64,000 nucleotides of DNA from 4572-123 sp002084545. Its GTDB lineage: Bacteria; Desulfobacterota; Desulfobacteria; Desulfobacterales; 4572-123. Shown here in pieces: positions 43,822 through 53,578 of this stretch; within the stretch, counting starts at the first letter, position 1; the number at the start of each line of letters is the position of its first letter. Below the pieces are notes generated by a model. The model was given only the letters and a program-made list of their open reading frames with translations, did no database searches and was not told the DNA's origin. The translations under genes were made by a program, and so were the position numbers. The DNA lies in contig JAOZSJ010000002.1 in assembly GCA_029939715.1 (NCBI GenBank), forward strand, positions 8,559 through 72,558, given 5' to 3'.

Positions 43822-45393
43822 TTAAACCACGGGCTCCGCCCTTTTATAATATCTCATAAAAGCATCCACTACCGTCGGATCAAACTGGCTGCCGGCACCA
43901 TCGCGAATTATCCGCAAGACTTCTTTTTTGTCCATTTTTTTCCGGTACGCCCGATCAGAATTAAGGGCATCATAGACATCCGCCACCGACAATATCCGGG
44001 CCGGCAAAGGAATCCTGTCACCTTTCAGTCCATCAGGATAGCCGTTGCCGTCAAACCGCTCATGGTGACAGCGGATGATCTCCTGCTCCCTCTCCCAAAG
44101 TCCCATCTGACTCACAATATCGGCACCCATGACCGGATGCTCTTTTATGATTTCGTACTCTTCGTCGGTCAGTCTGCCCGGCTTGAGCAAAATCTCATCC
44201 CTGATTCCAATCTTACCGATGTCATGCAGGCGGCCGGCCACATTCAGGATATCGATTTCCTCGCCATTGCATCCCATTTCTCCGGCAATGGCAATGGCGA
44301 CATCCGTTACCCGGTCTGAATGCTGCTGGGTATAGGGATCCTTGACTTCGATGGCCTTTACAAATCCGTAAAGAGTTGAAAAAAGATTTTCATATATATT
44401 CTCATACAGCGCCAGATTTTCAATGGCCGAAGCTGCTTTTTGAAGCATAAAGGATAGATAGTACAGATCTTTTTTTGAAAATTCATTGTCGCCCCGCCTG
44501 ATAAGTGCGGTCAAAACGCCAAAAATATCATTCCTTATATTCATGGGAACCACTATCATGGAGCCAATTGTTTCCGGCAATCTCTGAACGCCCATGTTTG
44601 TCGGGATCAAAAGCGGAAGATCATCTGCCGCGGTTTCCATAATCAGTGTTTCAACGGCATTATTTTCATGCAAATCCAAGGGGGCGATAAGGTCGGTTCC
44701 AAATACAGTGCCTTCTTTTGTGCCATGATATTCGGATGTTTCGTGTAAGGCTGCCGAAGAGACTGCAATTTCAAACGGGCGGCTTACCTTACTGTTCAGG
44801 ACATAAAATCGCGATTCATCCGCCGGAGTCATTTCATTTGTAATGTCAACAATTCGTTTGAATATCAGTGAACTCGAACTCAATGTGGTAAAATCACTCA
44901 TAATCGTATTCATGATACCCAGATCATGAATTCTGGATAAAAGTTCATTATTCAACTTTTCAAGCCGCTCTTTTCCCTCTATCTCTTTTTTGAGAATAAT
45001 ATTTTCGACAAACAGTTTTCGCTCGCGAAAAACTCTTTTCAAACAGATTTCCATCTGGTTCAGGTTGACAGGTTTAATCAGAAAATCCACGACTCCATTT
45101 TGCATGGTTCGAATCGTATTTTCCAGCGAAGGGTAGCCCGTCATGATCACGACAGGTATGGTATTATCATTTATATATATATATTCGGCAAGCTCGATAC
45201 CATCCATCTCAGGCATGTTAATATCCGTAAAACAGCAATCGATTCTTTCTTTTTCCAATATCGAAATCGCCTGTTTGCCATTACATGCCGTAAAAATCCG
45301 GTATCCCTTGAATTTAAAAAATTCAGACGCAATGTCTAAAATAGTTTCCTCGTCATCTACAAAAAGAATTGTTTCTTTTATTTCAGTGCTCAT
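43822..45393 (-). CDS. response regulator with GAF and HD-GYP domains (c-di-GMP phosphodiesterase)
   Basis: A 523-residue protein. The receiver domain (8-125) has phospho-acceptor Asp57 (CFTDINMPEMDG), and a GAF-like sensor spans about 165-315. The HD-GYP domain (about 330-515) is intact: GRLHDIGKIG, KEHPVMGA, RCHHERFDGNGYPDGL and VADVYDALNS. It should hydrolyse c-di-GMP in response to phosphorylation. It contrasts with the degenerate HD-GYP of the cyclase at 11.1 kb. No kinase lies next to it. Confidence 0.93.
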   Translation of the reverse strand: MSTEIKETILFVDDEETILDIASEFFKFKGYRIFTACNGKQAISILEKERIDCCFTDINMPEMDGIELAEYIYINDNTIPVVIMTGYPSLENTIRTMQNGVVDFLIKPVNLNQMEICLKRVFRERKLFVENIILKKEIEGKERLEKLNNELLSRIHDLGIMNTIMSDFTTLSSSSLIFKRIVDITNEMTPADESRFYVLNSKVSRPFEIAVSSAALHETSEYHGTKEGTVFGTDLIAPLDLHENNAVETLIMETAADDLPLLIPTNMGVQRLPETIGSMIVVPMNIRNDIFGVLTALIRRGDNEFSKKDLYYLSFMLQKAASAIENLALYENIYENLFSTLYGFVKAIEVKDPYTQQHSDRVTDVAIAIAGEMGCNGEEIDILNVAGRLHDIGKIGIRDEILLKPGRLTDEEYEIIKEHPVMGADIVSQMGLWEREQEIIRCHHERFDGNGYPDGLKGDRIPLPARILSVADVYDALNSDRAYRKKMDKKEVLRIIRDGAGSQFDPTVVDAFMRYYKRAEPVV

Positions 45394-45418
45394 AATATCA
45401 AGTTTGATTACTTTTTTA

Positions 45419-46342
45419 TTAGTCGGTCTTCATTTGAAACCTTGAATTTTCTAACAGGTAGATTTTCCCGGGAAACTGCTTATTGAGATATTCACCCATC
45501 ATCAGAGAGCATCGTGCCACGCATGGAATATCAATACCGGTATTGATATTCATTGATTCTATAAGATAAGCCGTATCCTCGGTAGCAATATTACCGGTGG
45601 CCCCCGGAATAAAAGGACATCCCCCCATGCCGCCGAGAGCCGTATCAAAATTATTTATACCGCACTCTATGCCGGCCATGACATTTACAAGGCCCAATCC
45701 CCGGGTATCGTGCAGGTGAAGAGCAAGGGGAGTATTGCCGATTGCAGCCTTTACCTCATTGACCAGGCTTTTAATTTTCAGTGGATTGGCCATTCCGGTA
45801 GTATCGGCCAGACCAAGCATGTCAATACCGGCAGCAGTCAGTGCGCGCGCTGTTTCAACTACACGGCTTTCAATTATCGCACCTTCAAAAACACATCCGA
45901 AAGCACACTGAATGCTTGCCATGGTCTGCATTTTATGGCTTCGAGCACGGGCAATCATACGGATACCCTGTTTAAGTGCCTGGTCAATAGACATACCTGT
46001 ATTTCTGCGGCTGTGGGTATCACTGCATGAAATGGAAATTTCAACAGACCCCAAGCCGGCCGAGTATGCCCGTTCCAATCCGGTCATATTCAGAACAAGC
46101 CCGTAATAATCAACTCCATCTTTTTGCGGCAGTCTTGCGATCAATGTTTCGGCATCGGCCAGTTGTGGTACACGCTCAGGCAGTACGAACGAAGTCACCT
46201 GTATTTTTTTCAAGCCGGCATCGACGAGTCCCGCAATGATATCAAGTTTAAGATCAATGGGAATCAGCTTTTTTTCAAACTGGAATCCATCCCTGGGGCC
46301 GACCTCACTTAAAAGTATATAATCCGGAAAGTTATGCCTCAT
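45419..46342 (-). CDS. hydroxymethylglutaryl-CoA lyase
   Basis: A 307-residue DRE-TIM metallolyase. The N-terminal EVGPRDGFQ has the catalytic Arg/Asp, and LHLHDTRGLG holds metal-ligand His. The C-terminal GGMGGCPFIPGATGN has the family Cys loop. It cleaves HMG-CoA to acetoacetate and acetyl-CoA, usually in leucine or acyl-CoA degradation. It is alone here, 25 bp upstream of the HD-GYP regulator on the same strand. Confidence 0.92.
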   Translation of the reverse strand: MRHNFPDYILLSEVGPRDGFQFEKKLIPIDLKLDIIAGLVDAGLKKIQVTSFVLPERVPQLADAETLIARLPQKDGVDYYGLVLNMTGLERAYSAGLGSVEISISCSDTHSRRNTGMSIDQALKQGIRMIARARSHKMQTMASIQCAFGCVFEGAIIESRVVETARALTAAGIDMLGLADTTGMANPLKIKSLVNEVKAAIGNTPLALHLHDTRGLGLVNVMAGIECGINNFDTALGGMGGCPFIPGATGNIATEDTAYLIESMNINTGIDIPCVARCSLMMGEYLNKQFPGKIYLLENSRFQMKTD

Positions 46343-46524
46343 TATTTATTGTCTCGCCTGAAAGCATATTCCCTTAAAACCAAAAGTTAATAAAATATTT
46401 TAAAGCATTATATAGAATCCAACAAAATTAACAAGGATCAATTTTATATTGTAAATATTTGAATTCCATAAAAACCGTTATTGCGCTCCTCATACAGCCA
46501 TATGGTTTAATAGATAGAAATAAC

Positions 46525-46554
46525 TTGACTGGCAGCACAATCGGGCTGTATTTG
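46525..46554 (+). promoter_or_regulatory. possible sigma-70 promoter of the glycosyltransferase gene
   Basis: TTGACT (46525-46530), 18-bp spacer, TATTTG (46549-46554), 38 bp before the ATG. The -10 is weak, so this is tentative. Confidence 0.3.
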
Positions 46555-46592
46555 AATCACAAACAAAATACCGATAAAATCTGGAGCAACCT

Positions 46593-47846
46593 ATGCCGCC
46601 ACATATTTCCCGCCCTCTGCGAATCTGTCTTTTAAGCTACCGCAGCAACCCTCATTGCGGGGGCCAGGGAGTATATCTGAAAAATCTGAGCCGGGCCATC
46701 AAGGATCTGGGCCACATGGTAGAAGTTGTTTGCGGCCCGCCCGATCCGCTTCTTGATAAAGATATTCGAGCGCACCGTATTCCCTGTCTGGATCTTTATA
46801 ACCCCAAAGACCCTTTTCGGATTCCAACGCTTACCGAACTAAATAATCCCATCAACCTCATTGAATGGCTGGGCATATCAACCATGGGATTTCCCGAACC
46901 TTTTACCTTCGGGTTACGGGCATATCAGTTTATGAGAAACAGATTCCACGGTTATGATATCCTGCACGACAACCAGAGCCTTGGTTACGGAATTCAACTG
47001 ATAGGCCGGTTCATCCCCACGATTGCCACGATTCACCATCCTATTACGGTAGACCGCGATATCGATATAAAAGCGGTCAGACCCTTTTGGAAAAAATTGA
47101 AATATCTGCGCTGGTATTCATTTATCGGGATGCAAAAAACAGTGGCGCGCTCCCTTTTAAAAATAATAACTGTTTCAGAATGTGCCAGGCAGGATATAAG
47201 CCGTGATTTTACTATACCTCCCCATCGTTTCAGTATTGTTCCCAACGGGATTAATACCAATCTTTTTTATCCTCTTCCGGAAATCAGTCGGGAGCCGGGC
47301 CGTATCATCGTAACCACCAGTGCCGACACGCCTTTAAAGGGGCTCTATTATCTTCTGCATGCAGTTGCCGATATCACAAAGGCCCGAAAAATCAAGCTTG
47401 TTGTAATCGGTACGCCCAAAAAAGAGGGTGGAATCGTCAGGTTGATACGAAAACTGGACATAGCAAGATACATCACCTTCACCGGACATATCAGCGATAA
47501 AAAGTTTGTTCGTGAATATGCCAGGGCAAGTCTTGCGGTGGTGCCATCCGTATATGAAGGTTTTGGTCTGCCTGTTGGTGAGGCCATGGCCTGTGGTGTA
47601 CCGGTGATCAGTACCACCGGAGGGGCACTGCCCGAAGTTGTGGGCAATGCCGGCATTCTGGTTCCACCGGCCGATTCCAATGCCCTTGAAAAAGCCATTG
47701 TCAATCTGCTGGATCATCCCGGGTATGCGGCAAAGCTTGGCATGGCGGGATACAACCGGGTACGGAATCATTTTACCTGGAAAAAGGCCGCGGAAAAAAC
47801 CGTTGCAGTCTATCAGGAGGCAATACGTGATTACCGTAAATTTTAA
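46593..47846 (+). CDS. glycosyltransferase family 4 (GT-B)
   Basis: A 417-residue GT-B glycosyltransferase. The N-terminal loop NPHCGGQGVYLKNL and the C-terminal nucleotide-sugar motif VVPSVYEGFGLPVGEAMACG are typical of GT4 (WaaG/PimB-like). It would transfer a sugar from a nucleotide donor to a lipid or glycan acceptor. It overlaps the methyltransferase gene by 20 bp, so the two probably act on one surface glycan or glycolipid. Confidence 0.92.
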   Translation: MPPHISRPLRICLLSYRSNPHCGGQGVYLKNLSRAIKDLGHMVEVVCGPPDPLLDKDIRAHRIPCLDLYNPKDPFRIPTLTELNNPINLIEWLGISTMGFPEPFTFGLRAYQFMRNRFHGYDILHDNQSLGYGIQLIGRFIPTIATIHHPITVDRDIDIKAVRPFWKKLKYLRWYSFIGMQKTVARSLLKIITVSECARQDISRDFTIPPHRFSIVPNGINTNLFYPLPEISREPGRIIVTTSADTPLKGLYYLLHAVADITKARKIKLVVIGTPKKEGGIVRLIRKLDIARYITFTGHISDKKFVREYARASLAVVPSVYEGFGLPVGEAMACGVPVISTTGGALPEVVGNAGILVPPADSNALEKAIVNLLDHPGYAAKLGMAGYNRVRNHFTWKKAAEKTVAVYQEAIRDYRKF

Positions 47847-48546
47847 GCGACTTAACATCAAACCCGGTGCCCGCATACTCGATATCGGATGCGGGCCGGG
47901 CCGTCATACCTGTGCTGCCTATGGGTTGCAAAAAGTTACGGCAATCGCAGCCGACCGAAATTTCAACGATCTTATAGAAGCTAGAAAAAGGCTGCGGTAC
48001 CACGATGAACTGGGGGAGCATGGCCAGGGAAGCTGGGCAGTGTCGTGCGCCGATATTCTTGACCTTCCCTTTAAAACCGAATATTTTGATCTTGTTATCT
48101 GCTCGGAAGTCATGGAGCATATCATAGAGCATCGCAGGGCTGCACTGGAACTGGTCCGGGTACTGAAACCGAATTGCCCCCTTGTCGTCAGCGTGCCCCG
48201 CTTTTTGCCGGAAAAAATCTGTTGGGCCCTTTCGGACGAATATTTCAATGCAAACCAGGGGCATGTTCGGATTTACAAAAAAAAAGAATTGGTAGACCTG
48301 CTCCAATCTTCGGGCGTTTTAATACGCGGGCATCACTTTGCCCACAGCCTGCATTCCCCCTATTGGTGGCTCAAGTGCCTTGTGGGCCCGGCACGAAAAA
48401 ATTCCCCTTTGGTAAATCTGTATCATCGCTTCCTGGTCTGGGACATGATGAAAAAACCGCTGATCACCCGTATGCTTGATGCTGCCCTCAACCCGATCAT
48501 GGGAAAAAGTATCGTTCTTTATTTTACTAAACGCCCGCATTCATAA
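47827..48546 (+). CDS. class I SAM-dependent methyltransferase
   Basis: A protein of 239 residues from the GTG at 47827, which has AGGAGG six bases upstream; the frame is open further back to 47638, but that would be within the glycosyltransferase. SAM motif I is ILDIGCGPGRHT, with motif II region VSCADILDLPF and LVICSEVMEHI. The target is unknown, and the position suggests a glycan or lipid. Its end overlaps the opposite-strand methyltransferase by 28 bp. Confidence 0.88.
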   Translation: MITVNFKRLNIKPGARILDIGCGPGRHTCAAYGLQKVTAIAADRNFNDLIEARKRLRYHDELGEHGQGSWAVSCADILDLPFKTEYFDLVICSEVMEHIIEHRRAALELVRVLKPNCPLVVSVPRFLPEKICWALSDEYFNANQGHVRIYKKKELVDLLQSSGVLIRGHHFAHSLHSPYWWLKCLVGPARKNSPLVNLYHRFLVWDMMKKPLITRMLDAALNPIMGKSIVLYFTKRPHS

Positions 48547-49154
48547 CGCTGCAGAACCCCAAGGGTTTGAGTTGTGGGAAGTTTCTTGAAAAGACCGGAA
48601 GCCATGGCAAGTTTATACACGTCATAGGGAGCCTGGCCTCCGTCGGCGGGATTCGGAAAAATATCGTGAATCAGGAGGTATCCCCCGTGCACGATATGGC
48701 GGGCCCAGACATTGTAATCGGTAAAAGCGGTTTCAAAACTGTGACCCCCGTCGATAAATACCAGCCCCAGCGGTGTGGACCACTTGCGTGCCGCCACTTC
48801 GGACCGGCACACAAGAGGCACGACCGTGTCTTCCAGAGCTGCATTTTTCAGGGTTTTTCTGAACTGTTTGAATGTATCGACACAACCGCTGTCAGGATCA
48901 AAAAGTTCCGGATCAAAATATTCCTCACCGGGCTGCTGTTCCTCAGACCCCATGTGGTGATCAATGGAAAAAAGAATATTTTTATTTTTTTTACATCCTG
49001 TCCCAAGATAGATTGTGGATTTGCCGCAATAACTGCCTATTTCAAGACATGCTCCCAGTGAAGATGCAGCGGCAGCCATATCCCGCAGACGCAGTCCTTC
49101 CGCATGATCCAGAAATCCTTTGGTTTGATTGACCAGTTCATAATCGACATCCAT
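48519..49154 (-). CDS. class I methyltransferase (Methyltransf_24-like)
   Basis: A protein of 211 residues from ATG 49154. SAM motif I is CLEIGSYCGKST, and the DGGHSFETAFTDY segment is typical of the Methyltransf_24 group found in glycan clusters. GAGGAA lies seven bases upstream, within the ftsK end. An upstream ATG at 49169 would overlap ftsK. It follows ftsK closely, so it is likely read with it. Confidence 0.85.
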   Translation of the reverse strand: MDVDYELVNQTKGFLDHAEGLRLRDMAAAASSLGACLEIGSYCGKSTIYLGTGCKKNKNILFSIDHHMGSEEQQPGEEYFDPELFDPDSGCVDTFKQFRKTLKNAALEDTVVPLVCRSEVAARKWSTPLGLVFIDGGHSFETAFTDYNVWARHIVHGGYLLIHDIFPNPADGGQAPYDVYKLAMASGLFKKLPTTQTLGVLQRYECGRLVK

Positions 49155-49155
49155 C

Positions 49156-51300
49156 CTAACTTTCCTCATATCCCCTTACCAGGACTTCTCTGGGTTTGGC
49201 GCCGTCCGCCGGGCCGACCACACCTTCTTTTTCCATCACTTCAATGATCCGGGCCGCACGGTTATACCCTATGCGCAGATACCGCTGTACCATGGATATG
49301 GATGCCTGCCGGGTTTTCGAAACCAGGGCTACGGCTTCATCGTATTTTTCATCATATTCCTGTTCACCGCCCTCGGAGGCTTCCTTCACCGGTGCACTGG
49401 TGACATCTTTGTTATACTCGGGTTTTTGCTGAGATTTTAAAAATTCGGTAATCCGGGCAATTTCAGATTCGGCAATATAGGCCCCGTGAATACGCTGCAG
49501 TTTTGCCGTACCGGGCGGCAAAAAGAGCATATCGCCGTTTCCCAGTAAATTTTCGGCACCATTGGCATCAATAATCGTTCTTGAATCTGTTTTGGAAGAA
49601 ACCTGAAACGTTAGCCGGGTGGGGAAATTAGCCTTGATAATCCCGGTCAGCACGTCCACCGAGGGACGCTGGGTTGCGAGAATAAGATGTATGCCGGCGG
49701 CCCGGGCCATCTGGGCCAGGCGCGTTAAGGCCACCTCCACATCCCGGGATGCAACCATCATCAAATCAGCAAGCTCATCGATGATGATGACAATAAAGGG
49801 CAGTTTTTCCTCTGTGATTGTTTCATCGCTTTTTTTCAGTTTTTCAATTTTTCGATTGTACCCGTAGATATTTTTGGTCTTTTTTTGCGCCAGCAATTCA
49901 TATCTTTTTTCCATCTCCTTGACTGCCCAGAACAAAGCATTGGTGGCCTTTTTGACGTCCGTTACAACAGGGGTAATCAAATGAGGAATACCGTCATAAG
50001 TGGAAAGCTCAATCCGCTTGGGGTCAACCATGATAAATTTTACATCAGCAGGAGAGGCCTTGTATAAAAAGCTGCAGATCATGGTATTTAATGCCACGCT
50101 TTTACCGGCACCGGTGGCGCCGGCGATCAGCAGATGAGGCATTTGTTCGAGTTCAGCAGCCACCGGAACCCCGACGATATCCTTTCCCAGACAGATGGTC
50201 AGCTTGGATTTTGATTTTTCAAAGGCCGGGGACGCCACGATTTCCTTGAACCGGACCACTTCACGGGTGGCATTCGGGATTTCGATACCAATAACGGCCT
50301 TTCCCGGAATCGGGGCAACAATACGGATACTGATGGCCCTTAAGGCCAGGGCCAGATCATCGGTGAGATTGACGACCTTGTTTATCTTGACTCCCGGTGC
50401 GGGAGCATACTCAAAAGTTGTAATGACCGGGCCCGGCGAAACAGTTACGACTTTTCCGTTTACACCAAAATCCTCTAATTTTTTTTCAAGCAGTTTGGAT
50501 TGCATGCGAAGGTTTTCATGGTCCGCTGTAGCTGCCCTGATTTCAGGATTTTCCAGCAGATTAAAAGAGGGCAGCTCTATCCCCTGCTTATCACGCATAA
50601 AATCAAATACCGCCTGTTTCGGAACCGGAGTCGGCATGACGGGTCCCGGTTTTGCCGCTTTAATTTTTATTTTTCGCTCTTTTTCCGCTTTTCTTTTTTT
50701 CAGTGCCGCAGATCGTTTTTTAGCTTTTTCTTTCCTCTCTTTGTACCCGGACCAGAGGGAACCGATGTATCCCCTGACAATGCCCGCCCACCGCCGGCAG
50801 TTTTTGAAAAATACAATGAAGGAAAAACCAGTGGCCAGGATCAGTCCGATCATCCATAAAATAATCAGGATCAGCGCACCTCCGGTTATGTTTGAATAAC
50901 GCACAAGAAATGCTTTAAGGGGAATTCCGATAATACCGCCTGCTGAAAATTTATGGCCGAAAATAAGATAATGATTTTGTTTGAGCGCCAGAAGTGCACC
51001 GGATGTAATCAGCAGCAGCAATCCCCCGGCCGCAGTCAGTATGATTACGGTCTTTGGAGAATTGCCGAAAAAATGAATACTGATAAGCAGCATCAGTATC
51101 GGAAACCAGAATGCTCCCAGTCCGAAAAGACCGATAAGGATACCCGCTATCTGGGCGCCGAGCGCCCCGAACATGTTGTGGATATCACCTGCTGTTTTAG
51201 CATTGTTGATTGATGGATCCGCGGGATTGTATGACAGGAGACTGACCAGTGTAAACACAACAAGAAAAAAAAGCAGGATTCCAATAATTTCTTTACGCAT
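49156..51300 (-). CDS. ftsK: DNA translocase FtsK
   Basis: About 714 residues from the ATG at 51300; a TTG at 51336 overlapping the upstream gene is less likely. The N-terminal membrane domain has about four segments (6-170). A short charged linker follows, then the motor: Walker A GATGAGKSVALNT, Walker B VIIIDELADLMM, and the C-terminal gamma winged helix (RQASISMVQRYLRIGYNRA). It pumps chromosome ends and aids XerCD dimer resolution at division. Confidence 0.96.
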   Translation of the reverse strand: MRKEIIGILLFFLVVFTLVSLLSYNPADPSINNAKTAGDIHNMFGALGAQIAGILIGLFGLGAFWFPILMLLISIHFFGNSPKTVIILTAAGGLLLLITSGALLALKQNHYLIFGHKFSAGGIIGIPLKAFLVRYSNITGGALILIILWMIGLILATGFSFIVFFKNCRRWAGIVRGYIGSLWSGYKERKEKAKKRSAALKKRKAEKERKIKIKAAKPGPVMPTPVPKQAVFDFMRDKQGIELPSFNLLENPEIRAATADHENLRMQSKLLEKKLEDFGVNGKVVTVSPGPVITTFEYAPAPGVKINKVVNLTDDLALALRAISIRIVAPIPGKAVIGIEIPNATREVVRFKEIVASPAFEKSKSKLTICLGKDIVGVPVAAELEQMPHLLIAGATGAGKSVALNTMICSFLYKASPADVKFIMVDPKRIELSTYDGIPHLITPVVTDVKKATNALFWAVKEMEKRYELLAQKKTKNIYGYNRKIEKLKKSDETITEEKLPFIVIIIDELADLMMVASRDVEVALTRLAQMARAAGIHLILATQRPSVDVLTGIIKANFPTRLTFQVSSKTDSRTIIDANGAENLLGNGDMLFLPPGTAKLQRIHGAYIAESEIARITEFLKSQQKPEYNKDVTSAPVKEASEGGEQEYDEKYDEAVALVSKTRQASISMVQRYLRIGYNRAARIIEVMEKEGVVGPADGAKPREVLVRGYEES

Positions 51301-51325
51301 GATTTTATATTTTAACTGTTTCCGG

Positions 51326-52975
51326 TCAAACTTCAATAATAAATGGAATTATTACAGGGCGCCTGCCGATAGTAAAGAAAAAATATTGTTTCAGGGCCGT
51401 GCGCACCTTTGAACGAATAAGATCGACCCGGTTCGGAATATCCGTGCCTATTTCTTCGACAATCTCCAGCACCACGCACTGTGCATCCTCAACAAGATGG
51501 CCGGTGTCGTGTTCAAATACAAATCCGCGGGAAGTCACATCAGGTCCATAAATAACAACCCCGGTCTCTTCATCAAAAGCCATTGTAACCGCAACCAGTC
51601 CATGCTCGGACAAAGCCCGTCTTTCTTTCAGAACGCTTCGGCCCACATCCCCTATACCTTTGCCGTCCACAAGCACCCTGCCGGTCTGAACACGACCATT
51701 AACCTTTGCTCTGTTCTTAGTAAATTCAATAATATGGCCGTCCTCGGCCAGCAATATCCTGTCATCCCTGATACCCACCTCCTTAGCAAGGCGCGCATGC
51801 AGGATCAAGTGCCTGTATTCGCCGTGAATGGGAATGAAATACTTTGGCCGGGTCAAATTCATCATCAATTTGAGTTCTTCCTTGAAGGCATGACCCGACA
51901 CATGAATGGCGGATATTTTTTCATAAATAACATCGGCCCCGCGCTTGTAGAGCCGGTTGATAATATTTGCAATAGCCTTTTCATTGCCGGGAATAAACTT
52001 GGAAGAAAGAATTACCGTATCTTCCTCCTTGATTTTGATATGCCTGTGAGTACCGGCAGCCATCCGGGCCAGGGCCGACATGGGTTCTCCCTGACTTCCG
52101 GTGGTTATCATCATAATTTCGCTGTCCGGATGATTCCCCACCTGGCCGATATCAATCTCCATTTCCACGGGAATATCCAGATATTTAAGATCTTTGGCTA
52201 TATTAACGCTGGTCTCTATGCTGCGGCCGTTTATAAGAATTTTTCTTTTTCGGGCCCTGGCAATATTGACAACCTGCTGAATCCTGACGACATTGGATGC
52301 AAACAGGGCAACAATCACACGGCCGGTGCTTTTGGCAATAATTTTATCAAGCGTTTCACAAATTTCCTGGGCATTGATGGTATATCCCTCTTTTTCCACG
52401 TTGGTAGAATCAGATAAAAGGGCCAGAACGCCTTTTTCACCATAACGGGCGAAACGGTTGACATCCGTTATCATCTCGTTGCCCGCGCTGTGGGAGATCT
52501 TGAAATCACCGGTATGCACAACAACACCCACGGGCGTCTTGACCGCTATGCCGACACCGTCAATGACACTGTGGCCTACCCGGATAAATTCGAGCTCGAA
52601 AACCCCCAGTCTCAGCTTTTCACCCGGAAGAATTTCGTAAAGCCGGGCATTTTCAAGCAGATTATGTTCCTCAAGCTTATGCCGGACAAGTCCCAGGGTA
52701 AACGGAGTCCCGAATACAGGCATATTTTTTTCGCGCAGGAGATAGGGCAATGCGCCGATATGATCTTCATGACCGTGAGTTAATATGATCCCTCCGATTT
52801 TCGATCGATTCTGCCGGATGTAAGTCATATCAGGAATAACATAATCAATACCGAGCATGTAATCCTCGGGAAACATGAGTCCCGCATCCACGATAAACAT
52901 GGAGTCCTCATACTCGAATACCATCATATTCAGACCGATTTCACCCAACCCGCCCAAAGGAATTATTTTTAACAT
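51326..52975 (-). CDS. rnj: ribonuclease J
   Basis: A 549-residue metallo-beta-lactamase/beta-CASP nuclease. The zinc motif is LTHGHEDHIGALP, with GVVVHTGDFK, the beta-CASP STNVEKEG region and the C-terminal HVSGHAFKEEL. It has 5' exo- and endonuclease activity in mRNA and rRNA processing. It starts with LKIIPLGGLGEIG, typical of the family. It lies just upstream of ftsK. Confidence 0.95.
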   Translation of the reverse strand: MLKIIPLGGLGEIGLNMMVFEYEDSMFIVDAGLMFPEDYMLGIDYVIPDMTYIRQNRSKIGGIILTHGHEDHIGALPYLLREKNMPVFGTPFTLGLVRHKLEEHNLLENARLYEILPGEKLRLGVFELEFIRVGHSVIDGVGIAVKTPVGVVVHTGDFKISHSAGNEMITDVNRFARYGEKGVLALLSDSTNVEKEGYTINAQEICETLDKIIAKSTGRVIVALFASNVVRIQQVVNIARARKRKILINGRSIETSVNIAKDLKYLDIPVEMEIDIGQVGNHPDSEIMMITTGSQGEPMSALARMAAGTHRHIKIKEEDTVILSSKFIPGNEKAIANIINRLYKRGADVIYEKISAIHVSGHAFKEELKLMMNLTRPKYFIPIHGEYRHLILHARLAKEVGIRDDRILLAEDGHIIEFTKNRAKVNGRVQTGRVLVDGKGIGDVGRSVLKERRALSEHGLVAVTMAFDEETGVVIYGPDVTSRGFVFEHDTGHLVEDAQCVVLEIVEEIGTDIPNRVDLIRSKVRTALKQYFFFTIGRRPVIIPFIIEV

Positions 52976-53052
52976 ATTATGCAGCCAATATTTATTCCGA
53001 TCATTTATATCCCGTTTGAAGCAAAAAAATGACCGGTCACTTAATTTATCGG

Positions 53053-53385
53053 TTATATTTTTATATCAAGCTCGTCCAGCATGATGTCGGTCTTGCGAAC
53101 CAGCCAGAGAAACTGTTCATCCGTAGCATAACCCATGCAGTCACATCTCACCGAATTGCGTGTACGAACCAGAAGTTCACAGGAGATTCTGGTCGGCTCA
53201 AGTTCCATGACAAAATAAAAAGGCCGGCATTTTAAATGTCCGGCCTGAGTTTTATTCAATACGGCAGGATCAAGAGCAAGCCAGTAAACTCCATCGATCG
53301 CACAGGAGTCGAATTTTTTATCAAAATAGGCCCGAATTTTTTCATAATCTTCAAATCTTATTTCATCAATCACATACTGTTTCAT
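53053..53385 (-). CDS. hypothetical protein
   Basis: A protein of about 110 residues (ATG at 53385; an in-frame start at 53403 exists). It is a mixed alpha/beta protein with no membrane segment. It has an EIRFEDYEKIR start and a conserved-looking ISCELLVR then CDCMGYATDEQ stretch containing two close Cys. It may be a small regulatory protein, but I do not recognise it. It lies between RNase J and the nucleoside phosphorylase, on the RNase J strand. Confidence 0.65.
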   Translation of the reverse strand: MKQYVIDEIRFEDYEKIRAYFDKKFDSCAIDGVYWLALDPAVLNKTQAGHLKCRPFYFVMELEPTRISCELLVRTRNSVRCDCMGYATDEQFLWLVRKTDIMLDELDIKI

Positions 53386-53462
53386 AATTTTAAAAATTAT
53401 CATAATATGCTATAGTGTGCAAGATTTATATGCTGCGGCCCCATGCTTTTGTCGATACACTC

Positions 53463-53491
53463 TTGACTGATTTTAAGCTCTGAATTAAGAT
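53463..53491 (+). promoter_or_regulatory. predicted promoter of the MTA-salvage operon
   Basis: TTGACT (53463-53468), 17-bp spacer, TAAGAT (53486-53491), 88 bp before the nucleoside phosphorylase ATG. Confidence 0.45.
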
Positions 53492-53578
53492 TCTCAGTTG
53501 ATTTATATTAATTTTAAGGTGGCTTTTTTCTTAAACGCAATTTGCTTGTAAATAAAAAAATAGAGACGAGATATAATT

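Noticed and set aside
47638..47826. N-terminal extension of the methyltransferase to 47638
   Set aside because: It lies within the glycosyltransferase gene in another frame; GTG 47827 has AGGAGG at the right distance.
53217..53247. Hairpin AGGCCGG-CATTTTAAATGT-CCGGCCT as a terminator
   Set aside because: It lies inside the hypothetical gene 53053-53385. It lacks a run of Ts beyond the stem on that strand and is probably coincidental coding sequence.
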